Source: Bacteriovoracaceae bacterium
GTDB taxonomy: Bacteria > Bdellovibrionota > Bacteriovoracia > Bacteriovoracales > Bacteriovoracaceae
Length of the DNA: 8,121 nucleotides
NCBI GenBank assembly: GCA_947448095.1
Contig: CANFNN010000123.1
Coordinates: 1 to 8,121, forward strand
Reading direction: 5' to 3'
Below, one piece after another: positions 7,090-8,121 of this stretch. The position numbers and the translations under genes are program-made. Numbering within the stretch: the stretch's first letter is position 1; the number at the start of each line of letters is the position of its first letter. The notes under the pieces are model-generated. The model did not search any database, was not told where the DNA came from, and saw only the letters and a list, made by a program, of their open reading frames with translations.

Positions 7090-8121
7090 ATGAAGATTCT
7101 CGCTATTCTTTTAGTAGCATTCAACATGCTACTTGCTTACGCTGATGAAGTGAAAATAGAACTTAATCCTGCTAAACCGGTCGCCGGCGAGATGTTTCAG
7201 GCCTTCTTTCGGATCTTTAGTGATGCGGACACTGAGCCGGTCATCAATTTTAGTCCTTTTAGGATTGAAGTTGTTGGAAAAAATAATTATGGGGTTAAAA
7301 CTAGTACCGTTTATATGAATGGTAAGTTCACTACTTCTAGAGAAATTACGATTATCTATGACCTTGTTGCTAGTCAGTCCGGCATTGCTGGTCTGAGAGA
7401 TATTAACATTCAGGTGGGGAATAAAACAATTCGTCATCCCAGCATGACATTTAATATTCTTAAAGAACCCGAAGTCGCTGCCGATGTTTTTGTTATGACT
7501 GATGTTCAAAAGAAAATGATCTTCTTAGGCGAAGGCATTGTTGTACGATATTTTTTATACAGCAAAGTACCGGTTAGTAATTTAGATATTAAGAAATATC
7601 CCAAGTTAAATAATTTTCTCAAGAGATTTTTGCAAGAACCTGAAAGATCTGAACGAGTTAATGTGGATGGTGAGCCTTACATTCGCACCCAGATCTATGG
7701 AGCTAAGCTTTTTCCAGAGAAAACAGGTGAGCTAAGGATTGATCCCCTTCATTTATCTGTGACAGTGATCAATTCCCGAGGTGGAGACCCTTTTGGATCT
7801 TTTGGACTTGGGCGTGAGTCCAGAGTTAAGTCGGTCTCTAGTGAATCGATAAAAGTTGAAGTTAGGCCTTTGCCGGTTGAAGGAAAGGACGAGCACTTTA
7901 CTGGACTCGTCGGTAAGCATGATTTTGATCTTCAAATTAACTCTTCTCGCTTAATTGTTAACGAACCACTTGAGGTAAAATTATCCGTTACTGGGGGAGG
8001 GGCGCTTGAGAATATGGAAGCCCCGACCATCTTAAAACATGAAAGTTTGGAAGAGTTTGAATCTAATGGCGATCTCAAAATAATGGATGCTGATAAGGCG
8101 ACCAAAACCTTTGATTATACA
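7090..8121 (+). CDS. batD: BatD, exported Bat-complex protein, 3' end outside the window
   Basis: 344 residues are visible with no stop before the right edge; full BatD proteins are usually much longer, with one or more C-terminal membrane helices that would lie beyond position 8121. The start is ATG 7090, with AAGGA at 7077-7081 eight bases upstream, one base after the batC stop. Residues 1-18 form a signal peptide (KILAILLVAFNMLLAYA). The mature part is a series of beta-sandwich-like segments with BatD traits: the Gly33-Glu34 strand start, the VYMNGKFTTSREITIIYDLVA block at 74-94, a GDPFGSFG stretch at 232-239 matching the DPF-rich loop of the family, a PLPVEGKDEHFTGLVGKHDF block at 260-279, then a second domain start with NEPLEVKLSVTGGG at 291-304. 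BatD is thought to act in the periplasm, bound to the membrane, with the BatA/B/C proteins. It is last in the visible operon. Confidence 0.92.
   Translation, partial: MKILAILLVAFNMLLAYADEVKIELNPAKPVAGEMFQAFFRIFSDADTEPVINFSPFRIEVVGKNNYGVKTSTVYMNGKFTTSREITIIYDLVASQSGIAGLRDINIQVGNKTIRHPSMTFNILKEPEVAADVFVMTDVQKKMIFLGEGIVVRYFLYSKVPVSNLDIKKYPKLNNFLKRFLQEPERSERVNVDGEPYIRTQIYGAKLFPEKTGELRIDPLHLSVTVINSRGGDPFGSFGLGRESRVKSVSSESIKVEVRPLPVEGKDEHFTGLVGKHDFDLQINSSRLIVNEPLEVKLSVTGGGALENMEAPTILKHESLEEFESNGDLKIMDADKATKTFDYT

Noticed and set aside
7129..7509. Antisense open frame of 126 codons
   Set aside because: Covered by batD, which has a signal peptide, a good ribosome binding site and family motifs in the + frame.

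Overview
The window is A+T-rich and reads entirely on the + strand. It is gene-dense bacterial chromosome holding most of an aerotolerance (Bat)-type operon. Seven protein genes fill it. The first is cut by the left edge and the last by the right edge. The only sizeable non-coding gap is 92 bases (2430-2521). No tRNA, rRNA, CRISPR array, insertion sequence or attachment site was seen.

Layout: (1) 3-2429 is the 3' part of a large, mainly helical protein of unknown function. (2) The 92-base gap holds a strong sigma70-type promoter with an extended -10 and a ribosome binding site ahead of a TTG start. (3) From 2522 six genes run head to tail with almost no spacing: an RlmI-family 23S rRNA cytosine methyltransferase; a MoxR AAA+ ATPase; a DUF58 protein; a short signal-peptide/one-TM protein of unknown family; a BatC-like exported protein with a Lys/Gln/Asp/Glu-rich tail; and BatD, open at position 8121. 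Junctions are 0 nt, 1 nt, a 4-nt overlap, an 11-nt overlap (or 1-nt gap, depending on the start), and 1 nt, so this is very likely one transcript with translational coupling.

How the genes may work together: in MoxR/Bat systems a cytoplasmic MoxR ATPase and a DUF58 protein act with membrane-anchored VWA proteins (BatA, BatB) and exported partners (BatC, BatD). They are thought to form an envelope complex linked to stress tolerance or chaperone-like work, though the biochemical role is poorly known. Here the slot where batA and batB normally lie, between the small membrane protein and batC, is empty. The VWA partners are either downstream of batD outside the window, elsewhere in the genome, or absent. 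This is the most notable point in the window.

Organism: clear Shine-Dalgarno sites and a TATAAT promoter argue against Bacteroidetes, where Bat operons are also common. Low G+C together with this gene set would fit a Bdellovibrionota/Bacteriovorax-like or other low-G+C Gram-negative genome. This is inference and cannot be settled from the window. I found no convincing evidence of a wholly new system. The unusual Bat gene set is the best lead.
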